Assembly (NCBI RefSeq): GCF_003001935.1 | Contig: NZ_PVNG01000025.1 | Span: forward strand, 162,632-226,631 | Length of the DNA: 64,000 nucleotides | Reading direction: 5' to 3' | Origin: Nonomuraea fuscirosea | Lineage (GTDB): Bacteria > Actinomycetota > Actinomycetes > Streptosporangiales > Streptosporangiaceae | In this document: piece by piece, positions 17,790 to 23,954 of the stretch | Layout of the letters: the number at the start of each line of letters is the position of its first letter | Numbering within the stretch: position 1 is the stretch's first letter | Translations under genes and position numbers: made by a program | Notes under the pieces: generated by a model | The model's database searches: none | The model's input: the letters and a program-made list of their open reading frames with translations, nothing else | Told to the model about the DNA's origin: nothing

Positions 17790-18330
17790 AGGCGTGTGAC
17801 TCCAAGCAGGTCGGCGAAGGTACGGCGTGCGGCTTCCCAGCGTGCCGGCGAGCAGGTCGGCGAAATGGGCGTGCGGCTTCAGGCGTGTCGGCGGACGGGG
17901 CGGCGAAGGTGACGCGTGCGGCGTCGAGTGTGCCGGCGAGCCGGGTCCGCGCAGGTGAAGTGTGCGGCGTCGGGCGTGCCAGCGAAGGCGAGCGGGTCGG
18001 CGGAGGCGCAGGAGTGCCCGCGGGGAAGTCGGCGAAGCTGCGCGTGCGGCTCCAAGGGTGTCGGCGAGCGGGTCGGCGAAGGTGAGCGAGTCAGCGGAGG
18101 CGAGAGGTCGGCGGAGGCGAGGAGTGTCCGCGAGAAAGTCGGTTTAGGCGGGGCGGGCGGCTTCAAGGGTGTCGGTAAGCGGGTTGGCCGGAGCGAGACA
18201 GGCTCGCGAGTGGGTCGGCCGAGGTGCGGATTGTCGGTGGGACTCGACGTGTCGGCGAGGCGGGTCGGCGGGCGAGAGGGTCGGAGGGCGAGGCGTGCTC
18301 GCAGGCGGATCGGCGGAGAGCGTGCGGGCT
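17790..18330. repeat. Degenerate minisatellite-like array in a 640-bp gene-free region
   Basis: From 17702 to 18341 I see no gene. Most of it is built from a diverged unit of the form GCGTGCGGCTTC...GTGTCGGCGAGC followed by GGGTCGGCGAAGGTGA. Unit starts at 17825, 17869, 17914 and 17960 give a 44-46 bp period. Two longer units (82 and 111 bp) follow at 17960 and 18042, ending at 18153, with internal GGCGGAGGCGA copies. Fragmentary copies extend on both sides. The repeats are too diverged and lack spacers, so this is not CRISPR. Confidence 0.65.
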
Positions 18331-18341
18331 GAGGTGAGACG

Positions 18342-19136
18342 TCACGCGTGTCGGCGGTGGAGGGGCTGGGTGCTGGGGGTCGCGGGGTCGTGGCGCGCTA
18401 GGCGCGGGGCGGGGGCCGGGTGTTCGCGGTGGGTGGGACGAGGGGTGGGAGCCGTGTGCTTGCGGCGCAGGGCCTCGTCGTAGCGATGCCAGATCAGGGC
18501 GGCCACGTCCGGGTCCGCGCCGAGCGGGTCGCTGACCAGCTCGGCACCCGAGGAGGCCAGGCGGTCGTGGAAGAAGCCGGGGGCGAGGACGTACGAGGCG
18601 ATGGCGATGCGGGCGGCCGGGGTCGAGCGGAGCCGTTCGATGGCCTCCTCGATCGTGGGGGTCCCGGCCGAGGCGAAGGCGGCCGTCACCGGGCGGGCCA
18701 GGCGGACGGCGAGCTGGTGGGCGGCGGCGCGCACGTCGGCGAGGGCGGCCGGGTCCGAGGAGCCGGCGGCGCCGAGCAGGACGGCGTCCGTGGCGCGCAG
18801 GCCGGCCCGCGCCAGCTTGCGGGTCAGGGCCGAGGTGAGCAGCCGGTGCGGGCCGAGCCAGCCGGCCACCACCGCGTCCGGGCGGTGTTCGGCGATGACC
18901 TCTGGGAGGTCGATGTGCGCGTGGTAGCCGCCGGCCAGCAGCAGCGGCACCACGACCACCGGGCCGCGTACCACCGGCAGTACCTCCGCGAGGAGGGGCG
19001 AGCTGATCTCCAGGTAGGTGAGCTCCACCCGCTGCCCTGGACGGGCTCTGCGGACGGTCTCGGCCAGGGCCGACAGGGTGTGCTCCCCGGCTGAGCTGCG
19101 CGTGCCGTGCGCGGCCAGGACCAGCGCCGGCCTCAC
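18342..19136 (-). CDS. Sirohydrochlorin chelatase (CbiX/SirB family)
   Basis: A 264-residue two-lobe chelatase. The active-site motif is LVLAAHGTRSSAGEHT at the N-terminus; the second lobe has VTAAFASAGTPTIEEAIERL. Conserved elements include VVVPLLLAGGYHAHIDLPE and ASYVLAPGFFHDRL, with metal-binding histidines. It inserts iron (or cobalt) into sirohydrochlorin, a step to siroheme for nitrite/sulfite reductases. The last ~30 residues are a Pro/His/Arg-rich tail not typical of the family. GTG 19136 overlaps the stop of the preceding hexapeptide-repeat gene (GTGA), so the two are coupled. Confidence 0.9.
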   Translation of the reverse strand: MRPALVLAAHGTRSSAGEHTLSALAETVRRARPGQRVELTYLEISSPLLAEVLPVVRGPVVVVPLLLAGGYHAHIDLPEVIAEHRPDAVVAGWLGPHRLLTSALTRKLARAGLRATDAVLLGAAGSSDPAALADVRAAAHQLAVRLARPVTAAFASAGTPTIEEAIERLRSTPAARIAIASYVLAPGFFHDRLASSGAELVSDPLGADPDVAALIWHRYDEALRRKHTAPTPRPTHREHPAPAPRLARHDPATPSTQPLHRRHA

Positions 19137-19633
19137 CGCCCCACCCCACCGAACACGACCCGACCGGCCCGCACGGCAACCTCGGCCCCCAGGGCACCGC
19201 CGGCCTGGCCGGCAACGCCGGTCGGTGCGGTATTGCCGACCTGCGCGGCATTGCCGACCTGCACGGCATTGCCAGCCTGCACGGCATTGCCAGCCTGCAC
19301 GGCATTGCCAGCCTGCACGGCATTGCCAGCCTGCACGGCATTGCCAGCCTGCACGGCATTGCCAGCCTGCGCGGCGCTGCCGGGCTGCGCGAGGTCGCCG
19401 CCGACCAGACCAGTACCGGACCACGCGGAACCACCGGCCCACGTGGCACGACCGACCTGCGCCTCACGACCGACCTGCGCGGCACGACCGACCCGTGCGG
19501 CGCTGCCGTCCGGCGCTAGGTCGCCGCTCTCCCGGCTGGTGCGGGCGGCGTAGCAGGGCCTCGCCGGGTGCTCCAGGAGCGGAGCGGTGGCGGGTGGCAG
19601 GGGCCGGGTGGGGGACGTGGCGCCCCAGAACAT
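19133..19633 (-). CDS. Small hexapeptide-repeat protein of unknown function, coupled to the chelatase
   Basis: A 166-residue protein with no family I recognise. ATG 19633 has a good ribosome site (GAGGAG, 8 nt spacing) and its stop overlaps the chelatase start, which argues for real translation. After a ~45-residue proline-rich head (MFWGATSPTRPLPP...), the rest falls into about 19 consecutive hexads of pattern x-G-x-x-[AV]-x: VGRAAQ, VGREAQ, VGRATW, AGGSAW, ... six identical AGNAVQ, VGNAAQ, VGNTAP. This register resembles left-handed beta-helix repeats with Ala/Val in place of the usual Ile/Leu/Val. The six identical hexads correspond to an 18-bp DNA repeat (19231-19392). Third-position GC is high in this frame only. 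A non-functional repeat expansion remains possible. Confidence 0.6.
   Translation of the reverse strand: MFWGATSPTRPLPPATAPLLEHPARPCYAARTSRESGDLAPDGSAARVGRAAQVGREAQVGRATWAGGSAWSGTGLVGGDLAQPGSAAQAGNAVQAGNAVQAGNAVQAGNAVQAGNAVQAGNAVQVGNAAQVGNTAPTGVAGQAGGALGAEVAVRAGRVVFGGVGR
19231..19392. repeat. 18-bp tandem repeat, about nine units, inside the hexapeptide-repeat gene
   Basis: Units begin at 19231, 19249, 19267 and every 18 bp to 19375. The central ones are identical (CATTGCCAGCCTGCACGG) and the flanking ones have 1-5 changes. The period equals six codons, so copy-number change would keep the frame. Confidence 0.9.
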
Positions 19634-19643
19634 GCTGATCTCC

Positions 19644-19883
19644 TCGTGGTCGTGTGGGGGTGGTGTCGGGAAGGCGCGGCCGGTGATCCGACTCGCGTGT
19701 GGTGGTCTCAGGGGACCGCTGATGATTCGGCTCGTGCGGGTGGTGTCGAGGGGTGCGGCAAGCGATTCGGCTCGTGCGGGTGGTGTCGAGGGGTGCGGCA
19801 AGCGATTCGGCTCGGGTAAGTGGTGGCGGAAGGTGCGACCGGCGATTCGCTCGTGCAGGACGGCGGTGTCGTCGCATGAGTCC
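19644..19883. repeat. 40-bp tandem repeat, about six units, upstream of the hexapeptide-repeat gene
   Basis: GATTCGG-anchored units start at 19684 (as GATCCGA), 19724, 19764, 19804 and 19844, exactly 40 bp apart. Those at 19724 and 19764 are identical over most of the unit. A diverged unit begins near 19644. They fill the probable 5' untranslated and promoter region of the minus-strand genes. The 361-bp gap 19634-19994 shows no gene. Confidence 0.85.
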
Positions 19884-19920
19884 GGCGGCCGGGTGCGAGG
19901 CTGGCCCCGGGGTGTCAAAA

Positions 19921-19990
19921 CGGCGACCCGGTCAGGACGGTGGACGGGTGTCAGGACGGCGACCCGGTCAGGACGGTGGACGGGTGGTGG
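19921..19990. repeat. 36-bp tandem duplication downstream of the HemD-type regulator
   Basis: Two copies of CGGCGACCCGGTCAGGACGG plus TGGACGGGTG, at 19921 and 19957. The second copy ends against the stop region of the 19995-21161 gene. Confidence 0.85.
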
Positions 19991-19994
19991 AAGG

Positions 19995-21161
19995 TCAGAG
20001 GCCGGTTTCGTACAGGCAGGCGAGGCGGTAGCCGCGTTTGACCACCGTCTCGACGATTCCGCCGGGCCCCAGGGCGCGGCGCAGGCGGGTGATGGCCATC
20101 TCGACGGCGTGCTCGGCCGAGTCGCGGGCCACGCTGCCGGGCAGCACCGTACGCAGGTCGGCTCGCGACACCACGTGCCCGGGCTTGTCCGCCAGGCGTT
20201 TGAGCACCGCCATCGGCGCGGGCGGCAGCGGGCGCAGTTCGCCGTCCACGACGACCGCGTGGCCGCGGATCTCCAGCCGGTGCTCGCCGGCCGTGAGCCG
20301 GGTGACGCCGTGCTCGGGCAGGTGCCTGGCCAGGGCGCGGGCGAGCGCGCCGAGCCGTGAGCGGTCGGGTTGCAGGGTGGGCACGCCGCGCGAGGTGAGC
20401 GGGTCGGCGGTGACGGGGCCCACGCAGGCGGCCACGACGGGCCCGCCGAACGCGGCCAGCAGCGCCTCCTCCAGCCCCTCCGCCCTGGCGGCGCCGAGCA
20501 TGGCGTGCACGGCGGGGGCGCTGGTGAAGGCGACGGCGTCGACCGAACCGGAGATCGTCTGGGTGATGAGGCGGCGCAGGGGCGAGATGTCGCGGTACGG
20601 CAGCCAGCGGTAGACCGGGATCTCGATCACCTCGGCCCCGGCGGCCCGCAGGTCGTCCACGAACTCCTTCAGCGGCTCCCCGTGCTGCTGCACCGCGATG
20701 CGGCGCCCGCGCAGGTCCTGCTCCAGGAGGTACTCCTTGACCTCGGAGCAGGACTCGGTGGCGGGGGTCCAGTGGTCGTTGAGCCCGGCGGCGCGCACCG
20801 CTCCCCTGGCCTTGGGGCCGCGGGTGAGCAGGCGGGCGTTGGCCAGGTGCTCGCCGAGGTCGGCGGACAGGCCCCAGCCCTCGGCGGCGGCCATCCAGCC
20901 GCGGAAGCCGACGCCGGTGGTGACCACGACCTCGTCGAGCGGGGCCCGCAGGCTCTCGCGGGTGGCGGCGAGCAGGTCGGCGTCCTCGGCCAGGGGGACG
21001 AGGCGGATGGCGGGGGCGCTGACCACGCGGGCGCCGCGGCGTTCGAGCAGCGCTCCGAACTCTTCGCGCCGCCGGGTCGCGGTCACCCCGACGGTGAAGC
21101 CCGCCAGGGCGTCGGGCGCCGTCTCCGGGGAGGAGCCGCCCTCAAGAGGAGCCGCGCTCAT
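19995..21161 (-). CDS. Uroporphyrinogen-III synthase-like protein fused to a winged-helix DNA-binding domain (NnaR-like)
   Basis: A 388-residue fusion. Residues ~20-265 form a HemD fold (FTVGVTATRRREEFGALLER, VAVQQHGEP-like RIAVQQHGEPLKEF, VDAVAFTSAPAVHAML, VAACVGPVTADPLTSRGV). Residues ~290-385 are an OmpR/PhoB-type winged helix (LPPAPMAVLKRLADKPGHVV, then HAVEMAITRLRRALG and TVVKRGYRL). Proteins of this architecture include NnaR of Streptomyces, described as a nitrite/nitrate assimilation regulator. The adjacent sirohydrochlorin chelatase fits that role. ATG 21161 has GGAGG 8 nt upstream. Catalytic activity as HemD is uncertain. Confidence 0.88.
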   Translation of the reverse strand: MSAAPLEGGSSPETAPDALAGFTVGVTATRRREEFGALLERRGARVVSAPAIRLVPLAEDADLLAATRESLRAPLDEVVVTTGVGFRGWMAAAEGWGLSADLGEHLANARLLTRGPKARGAVRAAGLNDHWTPATESCSEVKEYLLEQDLRGRRIAVQQHGEPLKEFVDDLRAAGAEVIEIPVYRWLPYRDISPLRRLITQTISGSVDAVAFTSAPAVHAMLGAARAEGLEEALLAAFGGPVVAACVGPVTADPLTSRGVPTLQPDRSRLGALARALARHLPEHGVTRLTAGEHRLEIRGHAVVVDGELRPLPPAPMAVLKRLADKPGHVVSRADLRTVLPGSVARDSAEHAVEMAITRLRRALGPGGIVETVVKRGYRLACLYETGL

Positions 21162-21185
21162 GCCTGCACCTCCAGGTAGTCGTCG

Positions 21186-21220
21186 ATGCCTGGCCGGGCC
21201 CCGAGCGCCCGGCCAGGCAT
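21186..21220. promoter_or_regulatory. Perfect 14-bp inverted repeat in the NnaR-like / deformylase divergent region
   Basis: ATGCCTGGCCGGGC (21186-21199) pairs with 21207-21220 around a 7-nt loop, 25 bp before the regulator start on the minus strand. It could be an autoregulatory operator or a leader hairpin. Weak GlnR-like half sites occur nearby: GTGAC-n6-GAGAT on the plus strand at 21232-21247, and GTAAC on the minus strand at 21295-21299. Confidence 0.45.
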
Positions 21221-21390
21221 CACAGGCGCGTGTGACGCAAGTGAGATCACCCTCCGATACTCCTTTCGCGGGGTTTCACACCTGGGTCTCTTCTGTTACC
21301 GCTGTGCTACAAGGCAGGACCTTCGCGATTGGCCGCGGGCGCGGCAGGGAAACGTTCGTGGTGACGACGCCGCCGATCGGGGAGTTACGG

Positions 21391-21876
21391 GTGACGGTCC
21401 GGCCTATTCGCGTGTTCGACGATCCGGTGCTGCGTTCCGTTGCGGCGCCGGTCCAGGATTTCGATCGGGAGCTGCGGCGGTTGGTGAAGTCGCTGACGGC
21501 GACGATGCGGGCGGGCTCGGGCCGCGCCGGGCTGGCGGCTCCGCAGATCGGGGAGCCGGTGCGGGTGGTGGTCTACTCCTACGACGGCAAGTCGGGCCAT
21601 CTGGTCAATCCGCGGCTGGAGTTGTCACAGCGACGGGTGACGGCCGACGAGGCGTGCCTGTCCGCGCCGGGCGTGTGGTGGCCACTGGAACGTTCCTACA
21701 TGGTCACAGCGCGTGGCCGTGACATGTTCGGCAAGCCCGTGACCGTGCGGGCGCTGGGCATGCTGGCCAGGGTGCTGCAGCACGAGGCCGATCATCTCGA
21801 CGGGGTGCTGTTCAGCGATCATCTCGACGCGGGTGATCGCGAACGGTTCCTGGCCGAGGCCCTGCCCGCGGTCTGA
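21391..21876 (+). CDS. def: Peptide deformylase
   Basis: A 161-residue metalloenzyme that removes formyl from nascent N-terminal methionine. The three family motifs are present: GLAAPQIG (motif 1), EACLSAPG (motif 2, Ala in place of the usual Gly of EGCLS, cysteine ligand kept) and HEADHLDG (motif 3, HExxH). GTG 21391 was chosen because GGGGAG lies 6 nt upstream; an in-frame GTG at 21361 is possible. It stands alone, not beside fmt, and is convergent with whiB, so it may be an accessory copy. The 105 bp after it carry degenerate copies of CTGACACCAAGCCC. Confidence 0.93.
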   Translation: MTVRPIRVFDDPVLRSVAAPVQDFDRELRRLVKSLTATMRAGSGRAGLAAPQIGEPVRVVVYSYDGKSGHLVNPRLELSQRRVTADEACLSAPGVWWPLERSYMVTARGRDMFGKPVTVRALGMLARVLQHEADHLDGVLFSDHLDAGDRERFLAEALPAV

Positions 21877-21981
21877 CACCAAGCCCGCGGCCTGAGACCC
21901 TGCCCTCCGTCTGACACCAAGCCCCGGTCCCACACCAAGCCCGGCCTGACGCCACGCCCGCGGCCGGGTAAGGAGCTCATC

Positions 21982-22245
21982 TCAGTGCCGCCGGCCGGCG
22001 GCCGGCTGGGTCTGCGGGCTCATCGCGCGCCGCTGGGCCGGGTCGGTGCCGCCCCAGACGCCGTACGCCTGGCTGGTCTCCAGCGCGTACTCCAGGCAGG
22101 GCTCCCGTACGGGGCACCCCCCGCACACCTGCTTGGCCCGCTCCACCTGGGAGTGGCCCGGGCCTTCCACGGAGATGGGAAAGAACAGTTCAGGATCAAG
22201 GTCGAGACAGGCCGCCCTGCGGGTCCAGCCGAGCATCGTCATCAT
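21982..22245 (-). CDS. WhiB-family iron-sulfur transcription factor (WblE/WhiB1-like)
   Basis: An 87-residue Wbl protein. The four cluster-binding cysteines are in RRAACLDLD and QVCGGCPVREPC (C-x2-C-x5-C), followed by the GVWGGTD turn and a short basic C-terminus. The DPELFFP motif after the first cysteine is typical of the WblE/WhiB1 group. Wbl proteins sense nitric oxide/oxygen through a 4Fe-4S cluster and bind the primary sigma factor. ATG 22245 or 22242 are both possible, with GAGGAG just upstream. It begins 31 bp after the glycosyltransferase stop on the same strand, so read-through from the glycan genes is possible. Confidence 0.95.
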   Translation of the reverse strand: MMTMLGWTRRAACLDLDPELFFPISVEGPGHSQVERAKQVCGGCPVREPCLEYALETSQAYGVWGGTDPAQRRAMSPQTQPAAGRRH

Positions 22246-22275
22246 GCTCCTCGCGCCTACCCATCGCCTCGGGCG

Positions 22276-23196
22276 TCATACCTCGGCGAGCAGGCGATCC
22301 CAGTCGGCCAGGAACCGGCCGAGCCCGTACCGTGACAGCGCGGCGGCCCTGGCGGCTTTGCCGGCCTGGCCCGCGCTCTCCGGGTCGGAGACGTAGGCGT
22401 GCAGCGCGTCGGCGAGCACGTGCACCTTCGTGGACAGCACGCCGGCCTCGGGCGGGACGGCCTCGATCGCCTCGGTGGCGGCCAGCGCGACCACGGGCAG
22501 GCCCAGGGTCATGGCCTCGATGAGGGCCAGGCCGAGCGAGGTCCACCGGTAGGGATGCAGGTAGACGCGCCTGCGGGCGAGCTCGGCGTGCATGACGTGC
22601 TGGGGCAGGTCCTCGTGGGTGCCGTACGGGAGCCCGTCCACCTTCATCCCGAACACGTCGAGCGGCACCCGCTCGGCGAAGCGGGGCAGCAGGTCGGTGC
22701 CAGCGACCCTGGCGCGGCGTACCGGCTCGTTGACCACGACGCCCGCCCTGGGCAGTTCGCCGGTGTAGAGGTGGCCGGGGTCGGGCACGCCGTGCTCGAC
22801 GACGCGGGTCGGCGCCCGGCCGTTGTCCCAGTACAGCTCGTTGAAGTGGGTGACGTGCACGAGCGTGATGTCGTCGCGGCCGGCCAGCGGGTGGCGGGTG
22901 CGGGGCACGTCTCCGGCCGGGGTGTTGTGCTCGACGTAGACGCCGGGCACGTCGCGTCCCAGCCATTCGCGGGCCAGGTCGATCTCGTGCGGGCGCTGGT
23001 AGACGACGGCGTCCACGGGTTCGTGGCGCAGCCGGTCCCAGGGCACCTCGCGGGCGCGTTCCGGCCAGTCGTACGTGGCCGCCCGCCCCCGGCCGTCGGG
23101 ACCACGCCCGGGAACGAGCGGCAGCAGATAGTCGTGCGAACCCCTGATGAACGCGCTGGTCCAGGCGCCGTGCACGTGCCAGATGAGGATCCTCAC
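22276..23196 (-). CDS. Glycosyltransferase (GT4-like), minus-strand arm of heptose-glycan locus
   Basis: A 306-residue glycosyltransferase with a GT-B fold. The N-terminus is RILIWHVHGAWTSAFIRGSH. The donor-site region is YLHPYRWTSLGLALIEAMTL followed by GLPVVALAATEAIEAVPPEA, matching the E-x7-E type nucleotide-sugar loop of GT4 enzymes, and the linker has VYVEHNTPAGDVPR. GTG 23196 overlaps the stop of the GmhB-like phosphatase by 4 bp, so the pair is coupled. The donor may be an activated heptose or GDP-mannose; the sequence does not decide. Confidence 0.88.
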   Translation of the reverse strand: MRILIWHVHGAWTSAFIRGSHDYLLPLVPGRGPDGRGRAATYDWPERAREVPWDRLRHEPVDAVVYQRPHEIDLAREWLGRDVPGVYVEHNTPAGDVPRTRHPLAGRDDITLVHVTHFNELYWDNGRAPTRVVEHGVPDPGHLYTGELPRAGVVVNEPVRRARVAGTDLLPRFAERVPLDVFGMKVDGLPYGTHEDLPQHVMHAELARRRVYLHPYRWTSLGLALIEAMTLGLPVVALAATEAIEAVPPEAGVLSTKVHVLADALHAYVSDPESAGQAGKAARAAALSRYGLGRFLADWDRLLAEV

Positions 23197-23786
23197 CAGC
23201 GGCTCCAGCCCATGGCCCTGGCCCAGGGCGCCGAGGCGGCCACGACGGGACCGTCGGTGTCGCTCAGCACGCGGTCCACGACGTCGGTCAGGTCGTCCGC
23301 GACCTCGGCGGCCAGCCGGATCTCCGCTTCGAGCGTCTGCGGGGTCGGCACCAGGATGCCCCTGGCCCCGGCGGCCTTGGCGGCCTCCATGTCGCGGCCG
23401 ATGTCGCCCACGACGACGCAGTCGCGGGGACTCACGTCCAGCACGGCAGCGGCCCTGATCACCAGGCCGGGAGCGGGTTTGCGGCAGGTGCAGCCGTCGG
23501 TGTCGTCGTGCACGCAGATCGCCCACGCGTCGAACGGCCCCAGCAGCTCCTCCACCTTGGCGTTGACCTGATCCATCTCGTCCGGTGACAGCAGGCCCTT
23601 GGCGACGCCCGACTGGTTCGTGACCACGGCCACCGCCACGTCGGCCCGTCGCAGCCTGCCCAGTGCCTCGACCGCGCCCGGCATGGGCTCCACCAGGGCC
23701 GGGTCGCCGTTGTACGGCACGTCCCTGATCAAGGTGCCGTCCCGATCGAAGAGCACGGCGCCGGGACGTCGCTTTTCGAACACCAT
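23193..23786 (-). CDS. gmhB: D-glycero-manno-heptose 1,7-bisphosphate 7-phosphatase (GmhB-like HAD-IIIA)
   Basis: A 197-residue HAD phosphatase. The nucleophile motif is FDRDGTLIRDVPYNGDP, the second motif is VVTNQSGVAKGLL and the zinc-knuckle motif is CVHDDTDGCTCRKPAPG, equivalent to the Cys/His site of GmhB. Motif IV is VVGDIGRDMEAAKAAG. In the ADP/GDP-heptose pathway it removes the 7-phosphate between the kinase and nucleotidyltransferase steps of HldE. A C-terminal extension of ~35 residues after VPTPQT is unusual. GGAGG lies just upstream of the start; GTG 23783 would have better spacing than ATG 23786. Confidence 0.9.
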   Translation of the reverse strand: MVFEKRRPGAVLFDRDGTLIRDVPYNGDPALVEPMPGAVEALGRLRRADVAVAVVTNQSGVAKGLLSPDEMDQVNAKVEELLGPFDAWAICVHDDTDGCTCRKPAPGLVIRAAAVLDVSPRDCVVVGDIGRDMEAAKAAGARGILVPTPQTLEAEIRLAAEVADDLTDVVDRVLSDTDGPVVAASAPWARAMGWSRW

Positions 23787-23954
23787 CCACCTCCGTCGCG
23801 TGCCGGGCAGCTACCCGGGCCCTGACCCGACAAACAACTACACAACGTGACCAACCGCCGCTGGCGGCGCTCTTTTTCGCACGTCAGAGGCATGGCCAGG
23901 TTTGAGAGTCGCTTCTCTCGGTAGCGGTTCTCGACATCGGCAGCGGGAGGACCC
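23787..23954. promoter_or_regulatory. Divergent control region of the heptose-glycan locus
   Basis: The 168 bp between the GmhB-like gene and the carbamoyltransferase gene must carry both promoters. A GC hairpin (CCGCC-GCT-GGCGG, 23855-23867) followed by TCTTTTT (23871-23877) looks like an intrinsic terminator reading toward the carbamoyltransferase and may act as an attenuator. GAGAG-TCGCTT-CTCTC at about 23905-23920 is a possible operator. GGGAGG precedes ATG 23955. Confidence 0.45.

Noticed and set aside
17790..18330. Possible genes in the repeat-rich gap
   Set aside because: Open frames on both strands only follow the repeat composition (Arg/Gly/Ser-rich), have no good ribosome sites and no family resemblance.
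19231..19392. CRISPR-like regular repeat
   Set aside because: The 18-bp units are directly adjacent with no spacers, are in a coding frame, and no cas genes are present.
21221..21390. GlnR box in the NnaR-like/deformylase divergent region
   Set aside because: GTAAC and GAAAC elements occur but with 17-nt spacing, and GTGAC-n6-GAGAT is only a half site. Kept as a weak hint, not annotated as a GlnR site.
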